Source: Candidatus Yonathbacteria bacterium (lineage in GTDB: Bacteria > Patescibacteriota > Minisyncoccia > Phycocordibacterales > UBA1550). From it: a DNA stretch of 33,858 bases. The notes beneath the pieces are model-generated. The model did not search any database and was not told where the DNA came from. It saw only the letters and a list, made by a program, of their open reading frames with translations. This document shows, one piece after another, positions 21,881 to 31,600 of this stretch. Made by a program: the position numbers and the translations under genes. Within the stretch, counting starts at the first letter, position 1. The number at the start of each line of letters is the position of its first letter. Location of the stretch: contig JACRKU010000003.1 in the NCBI GenBank assembly GCA_016215205.1, positions 1 to 33,858 on the forward strand, given 5' to 3'.

Positions 21881-22951
21881 TTAGGCAAGCAACCCCTTTT
21901 TGCGTTCTATGTCTTCCACGAGCTCCATAATTGCGGCGGCAACAGGGACAGAGATGAGGATACCCAAAAACCCACCGAGCTGTGCGCCGATAATAAGGGC
22001 TAGGATGACAAGGATTGGTGGAACACCGACGACTTTTCGTACGACCAGCGGATAAATAAGGTGACTTTCAAACTGCTGAACGAGAAGATAAAATCCTGCA
22101 ACAACAGCCGCTAATGTCGGACCTCCAACCGTAGCAGCCAGTATAACGCCTGGAACTGCGGAGAGAATCGGACCGAACACTGGAATAATTTCCAAAACAC
22201 CTGCAAGAAGAGCGAGCGACATAGCGTACGGCACGCTAAAAATAGTGAGCCCGAGATACACGAGCACAAAGATGAGGACGCCGAGGAGCAGCTGCCCTTG
22301 CATCCATTTTCCAATCTTCGCCTTTGAGCGTTCCCATAAATTTATCGCGTACTCCTCGTTTCCAAACGGAATGATAATTCGCAAAAAATTTTCAATGCCG
22401 CGCTCCTGCATCGCAAAATAAAACGACAGAACAACAATAAGCACAAAACTAAATATACCTCCAAAGATTGCGCCAGCGGCGCCAAGCACTCCTTGGCTTG
22501 CAGTAGCACCGCCTGAAATTTTACCGAACAAATCTTCGAGTGCCGGATTTACAGAGGAAACGGCGGCTTTGTTGTCACCCCAGAAAGTATTAGACAAAAT
22601 ATTTTTATCACCTAAAATGTTTTTATCGACAGACTGTATCATCCCGGGGAGTTTTTGGGTAATATCCGATGCCTCGTTTATAATCGGCGGCACAAACCCG
22701 ATGATGAGACTGAGGAATACTCCGGCAATACCAACATACATCGCAAGCACGGCGGGAATACGATGAATGCGAAAACGTGAAAGAAATTTGATTCCCGGTT
22801 CAATAGATGAAGCAAGGATAACCGATGTGACGATAACCATCACAAGGTCGCGCAAAATCCATAGCACCCATGCGCCCAAAAAGATGGCGACAGATTTTAC
22901 AACAGTACCGGCGGTAATAGAGATGACAGTATCTTTTTCCTGACCTTTCAT
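21881..22951 (-). CDS. AI-2E family transporter (PerM/YdiK-like)
   Basis: 356 residues from the ATG at 22951. Membrane permease-like protein with about eight TM segments: two near 20-50, then RIPAVLAMYVGIAGVFLSLIIG, a long soluble loop (about 95-155), and the conserved LLAGVLEIIPVFGPILSAVPGVILA block with LVQQFESHLIYPLVVRKVVGVPPILVILALIIGAQLGGFLGI. The family includes the E. coli AI-2 exporter TqsA, but members move varied substrates, including sodium or glycerol-phosphates, so the substrate is unknown. It follows the M16 gene by 24 bases and precedes metG by 10. Confidence 0.88.
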   Translation of the reverse strand: MKGQEKDTVISITAGTVVKSVAIFLGAWVLWILRDLVMVIVTSVILASSIEPGIKFLSRFRIHRIPAVLAMYVGIAGVFLSLIIGFVPPIINEASDITQKLPGMIQSVDKNILGDKNILSNTFWGDNKAAVSSVNPALEDLFGKISGGATASQGVLGAAGAIFGGIFSFVLIVVLSFYFAMQERGIENFLRIIIPFGNEEYAINLWERSKAKIGKWMQGQLLLGVLIFVLVYLGLTIFSVPYAMSLALLAGVLEIIPVFGPILSAVPGVILAATVGGPTLAAVVAGFYLLVQQFESHLIYPLVVRKVVGVPPILVILALIIGAQLGGFLGILISVPVAAAIMELVEDIERKKGLLA

Positions 22952-22975
22952 ATGGACATCATAACACAAAGAAGG

Positions 22976-24244
22976 CTAGAATTTAAGAAGTGACTTGAGC
23001 GCTCCGCTGTCCTTGGTAGGACCAATAAGCGCAAGGTTCAAGTTTTTCTCCACAAAAATCTTCTTGGCAATTTTACGCACGTCTTCCGCCGTCACTGCGC
23101 GAATGAGGCGTTCGCGCTCTTTTGGGGTGCGTATTTCACGACGGAGCACTTCTTGTGTGCCGTAATACTCTGCAAGGTCGTCTGATGACTCAAGTCCGAG
23201 ATACATCATCCCAACTAAATGCTCCTTTACCTTTGCAAGCTCGCCCTCGGAAACGAGGCTGTCTTTCAATTTCGCAAGCTCGCCAATAATAGCGCGCAGG
23301 ACTTCTTCGAGGCGGTTATTTGCAACACCTGCGGACACGGCAAAATATCCGCTGTCGGTGGATGCTCTGTTTCCGGCATTCACATAGTACCCAACTCCCA
23401 TTTCGTCCCGGATTTTTCTGAAAAGTCGCGATGACATTCCGCTCCCGAGCACGCCGCCCAAAACAGCGAGAATCAGATTGCGCGCATCATACACGGGAAA
23501 CGACCTCACTCCGAGAACAAGGTGCGTTTGGTCGGTTTCTTTAAACCGCGCTCTGACATGCGGCTCTGACTGCGTGTCGCGCGTTTTTTTCTTGCCTATC
23601 TTTTTGTTTTCGGCAATCCCATTAAAACTTCTTGCAATTTCTTTGAATGCGCGCGCAGAATCTATGTTTCCGGAAACTATCACGGTCGTCGCGCTCGCCA
23701 CATAGTGCGCCTTGCGATATGCCACGAAATCTTTGCGGGACATTTCGCGCACAACATCGCGCTCGCCGGTAATAGTCCACCCAGCCGGCTGGTCGCCATA
23801 AAGAAGATTCATCCATACTTCGTGCACTTTTTGCATCGGCATATCGTCGTACATATTTATTTCGTCCACAATCACTCCCTTTTCTTTTTCTATTTCATCT
23901 TCTTTGAGAAGCGGGTTTATGTACAGGTCTGAAACAACATCGAGAAGTTTTGAAAAATCCATTGCCTTTCCTTTTGCGTAGTAGCCCGTAAACTCCTGTC
24001 CGGTAAATGCATTGTATTCGCACCCGAGCGTATCAAGCTCTTTTGAAAGGTCGCTCGTGTTGGGGCGCGTGGTCGTCCCTTTGAAACACATATGCTCCAG
24101 AAAATGCGAGAGTCCGTTCTTCTCTTTGATTTCGTACTTCGAACCCGTCTCCACAAGGACGAGCACCGTCACGGTCGGATTATCCGCCATCGGAACCGCG
24201 ATCATACGCATGCCATTGGGTAATGTTTTTTTCTTGAATTTCAT
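22976..24244 (-). CDS. M16 family zinc peptidase (mitochondrial-processing-peptidase-like)
   Basis: 422 residues from the ATG at 24244 (MKFKKKTLPNGMRMIAV). It contains the inverted zincin motif HFLEH (about 47-51) and the downstream glutamate segment EKEKGVIVDEINMYDD. Length is one M16 unit with both subdomains (active half plus C-terminal inactive half with GSGMSSRLFRKIRDEMGVGYYV). No signal peptide is visible, so it may be cytosolic or peripheral. M16 proteases degrade peptides; substrate unknown. First gene of a four-gene run. Confidence 0.93.
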   Translation of the reverse strand: MKFKKKTLPNGMRMIAVPMADNPTVTVLVLVETGSKYEIKEKNGLSHFLEHMCFKGTTTRPNTSDLSKELDTLGCEYNAFTGQEFTGYYAKGKAMDFSKLLDVVSDLYINPLLKEDEIEKEKGVIVDEINMYDDMPMQKVHEVWMNLLYGDQPAGWTITGERDVVREMSRKDFVAYRKAHYVASATTVIVSGNIDSARAFKEIARSFNGIAENKKIGKKKTRDTQSEPHVRARFKETDQTHLVLGVRSFPVYDARNLILAVLGGVLGSGMSSRLFRKIRDEMGVGYYVNAGNRASTDSGYFAVSAGVANNRLEEVLRAIIGELAKLKDSLVSEGELAKVKEHLVGMMYLGLESSDDLAEYYGTQEVLRREIRTPKERERLIRAVTAEDVRKIAKKIFVEKNLNLALIGPTKDSGALKSLLKF

Positions 24245-24253
24245 AGTGAATGA

Positions 24254-24259
24254 AGTGTA
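24254..24259 (-). promoter_or_regulatory. -10 box of the M16-AI-2E-metG-tatD operon
   Basis: TACACT on the minus strand, with weak -35 (TTTCTT or TTTTCT). The start site would be about 24247, next to the ATG at 24244, giving a leaderless transcript. Confidence 0.4.
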
Positions 24260-24280
24260 GCACACGAAGCAGGCAAAAGA

Positions 24281-24308
24281 AAAACGGCTCGATTTCTCGA
24301 GCCGTTTT
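24281..24308. terminator. bidirectional terminator after the synthetase operon
   Basis: A 12-bp perfect stem AAAACGGCTCGA with its complement around TTTC. It ends the minus-strand operon finishing at 24329. Confidence 0.8.
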
Positions 24309-24328
24309 GAACACAACAGCAATTAGCG

Positions 24329-24706
24329 TTATCTATTTTTCGGGACCAGAAATCTTTCCTTGTCTCCCTTTATGTCAAACATATCAAATCCGTCTTTGTT
24401 GCTCACGCACACCCGAAGTTTACTGGTCTTATCGCGAACAATTACAACATCGTGTTTACCGAATATCATCTCACCCTCAATGGGATAAATGATTTTCGGC
24501 ATCTCTTTTTCGGTAAGCATTCGCCCTTTACCGGCATAGTAAGCGCTAAAGAACGCCAGAATCCCAAAAACAGCGGCGGGTATAAAAAACCTCAAGTCGG
24601 ATTGAGTTACCGCCACGACAATAAAAAGCACGCACAGTGAAGCGGTAATTAGGGCATGTTTCGTTGCGTACCTCCAGAAGTTGTCAAGAAAAATCAGTAG
24701 AACCAA
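24329..24706 (-). CDS. small two-TM membrane protein
   Basis: 125 residues. Two TM helices (about 20-33 and 40-58, ITASLCVLFIVVAVTQ and FFIPAAVFGILAFFSAYYAG) and a soluble C-terminal domain (about 62-125) rich in Lys/Asp. The family is not recognised. It begins 15 bases after the glyS stop and ends shortly before a strong terminator, so it is the last gene of the argS operon. Confidence 0.65.
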   Translation of the reverse strand: MVLLIFLDNFWRYATKHALITASLCVLFIVVAVTQSDLRFFIPAAVFGILAFFSAYYAGKGRMLTEKEMPKIIYPIEGEMIFGKHDVVIVRDKTSKLRVCVSNKDGFDMFDIKGDKERFLVPKNR

Positions 24707-24721
24707 ACCTTAAAAAGCTGC

Positions 24722-26065
24722 TTAAAATATAGCGTTTTTAAGGTAATTTGTCAATTCACTGATTTGGAGGCGCTGTTGCGTGCCGGTGTCGCGGTCGCGG
24801 ACAGTGACAGTGTCTTTGTGCTCTGGAGTTTCACCGAGCGTATCAAAATCAATCACAATGCAAAATGGCGTGCCGATTTCATCCTGACGGCGATAGCGCT
24901 TGCCCACATTACCGTTGTCGTCCCACATTATTTGGGGAATTTCTTTTTTAAGCATTGCGTACACTTCGCGCGCTTTTTCCACAAGCTCGGGTTTGTTTTT
25001 AAGGAGCGGAGAGATGGCGGCTTTGATGGGAGCCACGCACGGATGAAACTTCAAGTACTCGCGCGGGCTGTCGCCCATCGTATCTTCGGTGTATGCGGAA
25101 AGAAGCACGGCAAGCATAGTGCGATCCAAACCAAACGATGGCTCTATTACGTGCGGCATAAACTTTTCTCCAGCTTCCTCGTCGCGATACGACAAATCCA
25201 CTTTGCTTGCCTCGCTATGACGCGAGAGGTCGAAGTCGGTGCGATATGCAAGACCGTAAAGCTCTTTTTGTCCGAACGGATAATCAAATTCGAAATCAAT
25301 CGTGCGTTTTGAATAGTGCGCGCGGTCTTCTATCTCCACCTCGTGCACGCGCGCGCGGTCAATGCCAACCACATCAATCCATGTGTTCATCGCCACGCGC
25401 CATTCTTCAAATGCGCGCGACCAATCGCTTTCCTTTACAAAATATTCAATCTCCATTTGCTCGAGTTCGCGCAAGCGAAAAATAAAATCACGCGGTGTGA
25501 TTTCGTTCCTGAATGCTTTGCCGACCTGCCCCATGCCAAACGGCATCTTTGGATGAAACGAGTCTACGACATTTTTAAAATTGACAAACATTCCTTGTGC
25601 CGTTTCAGGTCGAAGGTACGAAATAGACGACGAGTCTTCCATCGCGCCGACGCGCGTACTAAGCATCATATTAAACTGTCGCTCCGCGCCAGTGGTACCG
25701 CCACAGGCGGGACACTTTGTCCTGTCTTCAAGCTGGTCCGCGCGAAAACGCTTTTTGCATTTTGTACATTCGACAAGCGGGTCCGCAAAGCCGGCAACGT
25801 GCCCTGTCGTTTCCCATACGCGCGGGTTCATCAAAATCGCCGCATCCATACCGTACATATCATCACGGCCGTCGACAAACATCCTCCACCAGAGATTCTT
25901 GATATTATTTTTAAGCGCGGTGCCAAGAGGACCGTAGTCGTAAGTTCCCGCGAGTCCGCCATAGATTTCGGACCCTTGGTAAATAAAACCGCGGCGCTTG
26001 CAGAGCGACACGAGTTTTTCCATCATATCCGCGGGATATGCCTTCTTTTCTTTTCCTTCTGTCAT
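24722..26065 (-). CDS. glyS: glycyl-tRNA synthetase, dimeric (alpha2) type
   Basis: 447 residues. Class II synthetase of the archaeal/eukaryal single-chain type, not the bacterial GlyQ/GlyS alpha-beta type. Motif 1 (GPLGTALKNNIKNLWWRMFV), the zinc ribbon CTKC...CPAC (about 100-125), the motif 2 region (FRNEITPRDFIFRLRELEQMEIEYF) and motif 3 (IEPSFGLDRTMLAVL) are present, plus a C-terminal anticodon-binding domain. It lies 5 bases after the upstream surface protein gene. Confidence 0.96.
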   Translation of the reverse strand: MTEGKEKKAYPADMMEKLVSLCKRRGFIYQGSEIYGGLAGTYDYGPLGTALKNNIKNLWWRMFVDGRDDMYGMDAAILMNPRVWETTGHVAGFADPLVECTKCKKRFRADQLEDRTKCPACGGTTGAERQFNMMLSTRVGAMEDSSSISYLRPETAQGMFVNFKNVVDSFHPKMPFGMGQVGKAFRNEITPRDFIFRLRELEQMEIEYFVKESDWSRAFEEWRVAMNTWIDVVGIDRARVHEVEIEDRAHYSKRTIDFEFDYPFGQKELYGLAYRTDFDLSRHSEASKVDLSYRDEEAGEKFMPHVIEPSFGLDRTMLAVLLSAYTEDTMGDSPREYLKFHPCVAPIKAAISPLLKNKPELVEKAREVYAMLKKEIPQIMWDDNGNVGKRYRRQDEIGTPFCIVIDFDTLGETPEHKDTVTVRDRDTGTQQRLQISELTNYLKNAIF

Positions 26066-26070
26066 AATCC

Positions 26071-27981
26071 CTAATTTACCACATTTGCATCATTTGGGCT
26101 AAATTGCGGGTCAGACGAAATGTTAGTCGTCAAAGCCGGCTTCTTGTCGTTTATTTCTGTTTTTGTGAAGTCATCCGTCCCCGCCAAAGATGTATCTCCA
26201 ATGAGAAACGGTGCACTGTTAATCTGGCTCACGCTGGGCAAAAGTGAAATCTGAAATGATGTGTCGCGCGTTCCTCCTGATGGGATGCGCCCCACATTCC
26301 ATGTTATCTCTCTCGTGCTCTCGTTATATGCAACATCCTCGCCATCCGGGTAAACTTTTCCGAGCCACTTCACATAAATAGGCAACGATGTCTTTGCCAA
26401 TACATTTGAAACGCTGTTCGAAGAGTTGCGCGCCGAAAGCGATATGGTGTACATCGTTTCTTTGTCTGCCTGCGGCGGGATTGGGCCGGTATTTTCGAAT
26501 GGTCCCGAAAAGTAGAGTCCGCGCGCGGTAATACGCAAGTCCGTCTCAAACTTTACGCTACGCGTCGCGAAAGTCGTGATGTCCTCGGAAGCGCTTGCCT
26601 CCGAAATGCGCCGAGCGGTCGCGCGCACTTCAAAAATCATTTGCGGGTTTTTTATAAGACGAGCCGCTTCAACACCGAGAGCAATTGGAGAAAAACTAAA
26701 ACTTACGATGCCGCGCGCACCCGGGTCAAGAGACGCGAGCTCGCGCGCACCCGTCTTGTCCCAAACGATAGTGTTGTCAACCGACCTGTAAAAACCGCCG
26801 CCTGACGCATAAATGGAATATCGATCAAGTATCCCGCCTTTTAATCTAACCTCGATTACCGCGTCAGAAACTCTTGTGGGATTATTATTCTGCCAAAGCA
26901 CCTCAACTTTCACCCCTTTGCCGAGGGACGCGACATTGTTCTGTGCGCGGTTATTATTTACAACGAGGTCAATCCCTAAAACCGACTTCGTAATGACACT
27001 CAATTCAGTGGTTGCATTATACACAACGCCAATAAGGCGCTCGTCTTTTGCGCTTGGAGTTCCAAGAGAAATCTTTGTGACCTTTTCCTCGTTTTCTTGC
27101 CCTTCAATAATTCCACGAATTTTTATGGTGCGTTTTTCTTGAGGCGAAAGCCCTGAAATACTCCATGTGTTTTCGCTGTACGAAGGGGCCGGATCGGCGC
27201 TTAAAAAGCTGAAGCCGGAAGGATACGCCGCAGAAATGACGAGTGTGCTGATTGGGTCCTTGCTGTTTGAAGCGACTTCTATCGCAAGATTAACCTCTTG
27301 CCCCGAACTCACTTCTTTGAGCATCTTCAGTTTTACGTTGACCGGCGATGATGCGATTTTTATCAAATATGTTTTTGATTTTTTAAGTATTGCGTTCGAG
27401 CCAGACATGCGATACTCAAGAGTCACGGATACTTCTTTATTTGTGTTATTCTCGCCGTATAAAAGCGCGCTCACGCTTGAGGTCAACGACTGTCCGGGAG
27501 TAATTGCGCCGAGATTCTTAGAAGTGCGCGGAAGCTCCGCGCTGTCTCCGACAGAATAAAACCCTGTGGGGTATTCCACAAAAAGCGTTGCCATTTCAAC
27601 GGAAACTTTGTTGTCATTTGTTATCGTAAACTTTGTTTCAAACGGCTCCCCTCCGGAAACGGTTAAGGGCGCCGCAATATCAATCGCGATGTTTTCTCCG
27701 GAAATGATGTTCGAACCGCGCCACCAAATAAATCCGGCAACTATTGCCGCGATGACAAAAAAACCTATCGAGATTTGAACAAATTTTTTCATTATACGAT
27801 GTTTTTCTTCAACGCTGAATCCTTTGTCCAAAAATGAAGTTGTGTCCTCCGCCTCACCCCACGCGGGCGCTGGTGCTGCCTCTTTGCGCGGCACAATATC
27901 CTCTATTGTGTGTGTTTTAAAATCTTTCGCATAAAGCTCTTTTTCTAGCTCTGCAATTTTATTTTTTACATCGTCCGCCAT
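26071..27981 (-). CDS. membrane-anchored beta-sandwich surface protein
   Basis: 636 residues. A cytoplasmic N-terminus with a coiled-coil-like start (IAELEKELYAKDF), one TM helix (about 66-88, KFVQISIGFFVIAAIVAGFIWW), then several extracytoplasmic beta-sandwich domains of about 100-120 residues (PLTVSGGEPFETKFTITNDN; LRITARGLYFSGPF) resembling DUF11/CARDB-like repeats. It is rich in Asn/Ser/Thr. The family is known only as a conserved CPR surface protein type. It sits between recO and glyS in the operon, 5 bases from glyS. Confidence 0.75.
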   Translation of the reverse strand: MADDVKNKIAELEKELYAKDFKTHTIEDIVPRKEAAPAPAWGEAEDTTSFLDKGFSVEEKHRIMKKFVQISIGFFVIAAIVAGFIWWRGSNIISGENIAIDIAAPLTVSGGEPFETKFTITNDNKVSVEMATLFVEYPTGFYSVGDSAELPRTSKNLGAITPGQSLTSSVSALLYGENNTNKEVSVTLEYRMSGSNAILKKSKTYLIKIASSPVNVKLKMLKEVSSGQEVNLAIEVASNSKDPISTLVISAAYPSGFSFLSADPAPSYSENTWSISGLSPQEKRTIKIRGIIEGQENEEKVTKISLGTPSAKDERLIGVVYNATTELSVITKSVLGIDLVVNNNRAQNNVASLGKGVKVEVLWQNNNPTRVSDAVIEVRLKGGILDRYSIYASGGGFYRSVDNTIVWDKTGARELASLDPGARGIVSFSFSPIALGVEAARLIKNPQMIFEVRATARRISEASASEDITTFATRSVKFETDLRITARGLYFSGPFENTGPIPPQADKETMYTISLSARNSSNSVSNVLAKTSLPIYVKWLGKVYPDGEDVAYNESTREITWNVGRIPSGGTRDTSFQISLLPSVSQINSAPFLIGDTSLAGTDDFTKTEINDKKPALTTNISSDPQFSPNDANVVN

Positions 27982-27999
27982 CCTGCCATTGTACCACGA

Positions 28000-28587
28000 C
28001 TAAAGGTGTGAAGCACTTAAAGCTTCGTTGATTTGAGAGAGAACCATGGGGCGGATTTTTTCAAACTCCTGCAGAATCTCCCCAGAGTATGGAATAGGGC
28101 TCAAAAATTTTTCATACCCTTTGGGGTCTAAATACCCCAAATGCGCAAGCACGCGAAGCGATACAAGTGTTTCAAAAGATAATACGAGCTCGCTATTAAT
28201 CTCCCATGTTTCCAAAAAATCCGACACCGCGACAATCTCCTCAAAAAGTTCTTTGTTACGCCATTCACCATGGAGAAACCTCGACAAAAGCGAGCAAAAA
28301 CTTGCGAGGAGTTTTATGCGTATTGAATCTTCTTTTACGAGGTCGAGTGGGCGCCATGCCCCGGCGCTTACAATTCGCCATACTTCTTTTCCACGCACAA
28401 AATCAACCGAAACCATGGATAGGTCTTGGAGCGTGTAGCGAAGTTTTGACTTCCCTTCGCGCACCGACTGCGCCGTGGCGCCCACTAGACCTAACTCTTC
28501 GGTAAAAATTTTGTAGAAACGATTTGATTCCCCTGCGGGTCGACTGCTCAAGATTATTCCGCGCGTATGATAGATATGGTGCGACAT
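28000..28587 (-). CDS. recO: DNA repair protein RecO
   Basis: 195 residues, shorter than typical RecO (about 240-250). An N-terminal OB-fold is seen (YHTRGIILSSRPAGESNRFYKIFTEELGLVGATAQSVREGKSKLRYTLQ), then a helical part (SFETLVSLRVLAHLGYLDP). The four-cysteine zinc region of many RecO proteins is absent. RecO helps RecA displace SSB during gap repair; recA and ssb are also in this window. It follows ileS by 39 bases that include short repeats of CTAG/GGTTAG. Confidence 0.85.
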   Translation of the reverse strand: MSHHIYHTRGIILSSRPAGESNRFYKIFTEELGLVGATAQSVREGKSKLRYTLQDLSMVSVDFVRGKEVWRIVSAGAWRPLDLVKEDSIRIKLLASFCSLLSRFLHGEWRNKELFEEIVAVSDFLETWEINSELVLSFETLVSLRVLAHLGYLDPKGYEKFLSPIPYSGEILQEFEKIRPMVLSQINEALSASHL

Positions 28588-28626
28588 GGGAATAGATGGT
28601 TAGCCACTAGCAACTAGGGGTTAGTG

Positions 28627-31600
28627 TTACTTTTTCAAAAAAAATGCGAAAGAGATGCCGTTTATATCAATGGCTTCACCCGGAGCTTCTCCGAATACAA
28701 CCTCGTGAACAAGTGCGGTCTTTTTTAGTTCATCCATAAATTCTCTCACAATATCACGGCCCTCGTCGGTGGTTTTAATATGAAGAGTAACAATATCCGA
28801 TGGATCAAGTTTAATCTCTTTGCGGAGCTCTTGAATACTACGGAGTAGATCGCGAAACTGTCCTTCGCGTTTAAGCTTGGATGTGATATTCGTATCAAGA
28901 ATCACGTCTTCGGGGATAGCGCCGTCAAATGAGACTTCTTTCACATTTATTTCGTCCTCAATGAGAGAGATGTATCCATCCTTGTCTTTGAGTGATGAAT
29001 CTTTAATCGTAAGACGCGCGAGCGGTTGACGAACTTTTATCCCCGCCTTTGCGCGCACTTCAAGGGCGAGCGACACGGCATTGCGCGCGATAGCCATATA
29101 TTTGAGTATTTGCTTGTCTGGCTCTGTGGACGATGGCCACTTTTCAAGGTGCACGCTTTCTTTCTCTCCTCCCGCGCGCAGATAAATATGGTCCGCGAGA
29201 AACGGCATTACCGGTGCGAGTAATTTTGAGAACTCAATAAGGACTGTGTGTGTAGTTGCGAGAGCGGACGCGCGGTCATTCTCGTTTTCAGACTTGAATC
29301 GGTCGCGCGAACGACGAAGATACCATGTCGAAAGATCGTCCACAAAAAGGCTGAGCGGTTTCACCGCGCGGTCAAGCTCATAGGCATCAAACGACTGAGA
29401 CATCTCGAGCGTAATCTCAGCAAGGCGCGCGAGTATCCATTGATCAAGGATATTTGGCGCACCAGCCGCCGTACCGCCATCCTTTTTGTAAAGCTCATAA
29501 AATGAGAGAACGTTGGACAAACGCATAATAAATTTCTTTACCACTTCATCTGCGCCACGCCCCGAAAAAGCGAGGTCTTCAGCATGCACGATTGGTGATG
29601 CGAGCATATAGTAACGCATCGCGTCGGCTCCATACTGGTTCAAAATATCCTGCGGGTCCGGATAGTTTTTTCGGCTCTTTGACATTTTTTGTCCGTCTTC
29701 CGCAAGCACCATGCCGTTCACGATAACATTTTTAAACGGCGCCTTTCCAAAAAGTCCGACGGAAAGAACCATAAGGGAGTAAAACCATCCGCGCGTTTGA
29801 TCGACGCCCTCGGCAATGAAATTCGCAGGAAAATTTTTTTCAAAAAGTTCCTTATTTTCAAACGGGTAATGAAACTGCGCATACGGCATTGAGCCGGACT
29901 CGAACCAGCAATCAAACACATATGGCACGCGGGACATACGTCCGCCGCATGTACATGACACTTCCACCGTATCTATGTACGGCAAATGAAGGTCAAATTC
30001 AAAATCGGCATTGTGCGGGAACGGCGCGTAGTCAATATCAAGCACCTCGCCCGTTGCAATAAAATCTTCGCGGTCGCCGCGCATTGAGGCAGACTCGGGG
30101 GCGGTCGCGCCGCGCGATCCGGAAGCGACCATCCATACCGGATATTCGTGCGTTACGATCAAAATAGTCTTTCCTTTGTATTCGTTTTCAAGCTGTGATA
30201 CGAGGTCCATCACGCGTCGTTTTACATCAAGGAGATTTTCCCCTCCATTCGGGCGCTTAGTAATCTTTTCCGCAACAGAAGCAAAATGTCCGCGATATAG
30301 GGCGATTGGTTTCCCGTCAAAAACGCCCGTATCGATTTCTTTGACGCGCTCGTCGACGATAATCTTTCGCGTGTCAAAACCAATCACCCCGGCGACAATT
30401 TCCGCAGTTTGCTTAGCGCGCACAAAAGGCGAAGTGATTATGATGTCAATCTCCTCTTCTAAAAGTTTTTTACCGGCCTTCTCCGCCGAAACGCGCCCTT
30501 TTTCCGTCAAGCTATATGAAGCGCTTCCGTCGATTTTTGAGCTCACAATACCGCGCGCATTGCTCTCGGCCTCGCCGTGTCGCATTACGATATACTTGTT
30601 GCCGGACTTCTTTGTGTGTTCGGCAAGCTCCGCGCGCGAGCCGAGCACTTTGCGTTCACCGCATTCTCCGCACTCCCACACAGGAATAGGCGCGCCCCAA
30701 AAACGCGAACGAGAGATAGCCCAGTCGCGCGCTCCTTCAAGCCATTTTCCAAAGCGCCCGTCCTTCATATTTTTTGGCACCCATGAAGTGCCGGCATTTT
30801 CTGAAAGCAAGTTGTCTTTAAGCGCGGGCACTTTTACAAACCACGACTGCGCCGCGTAGTTGAGGAGCGGTGTGTCGCAACGCCAACAATGCGGATACGC
30901 GTGAATTATTTTTTCTTTTGAAAATAACGCCCCTGTGACAGCAAGATGTTTGATAATTAAAATATCGGTCGCTTGATGTCCATCTTTTTCCTCTGCCTTT
31001 GGTTTTACTGAAACGCCTGCGAAGTCGCGGACTTCTTTTTTCATTGTGCCATCCATCCCCACATGCTGAACGAACGGCAAATTTTCGCGCGCGCCAAGAG
31101 CCATATCGTCCTCGCCAAACGCAGGCGCGATATGCACCACGCCGGTGCCGCTCTCCATTGTTACAAATTCCGCACCATATATTTTCCATCCGTTTTCGCG
31201 ATTTGGAAGTGTGCCCTGCGACGCGTAATAGTCAAAGACGGGTTTATATTCCGTACCAATGAGACCCGCGCCAGTAATCCGCTCAAGAACCGTATGCTCT
31301 TTGCCCGCAAACACAGTTTCCACGCGCGCGGCCGCGAGGATATATTGTTCATCCCCCATTGCCACCTTTGCGTATTCCTCGTCGGGATTTACCGCAAGCG
31401 CGACATTGCCGGGAAGCGTCCATGGCGTCGTTGTCCATGCGAGAATATATATTCCGGGGTCCTTCGCAAGTTCAAACTTTACCGTCACCGAAATATCCGT
31501 GATATCTTTGTATCCGAGCGCGATTTCGTTGTTTGAAAGTGTCGTCTCACACCTCGGGCAAATATGCATTGACTTGAATCCTTGGTATACGAGCCCTTTT

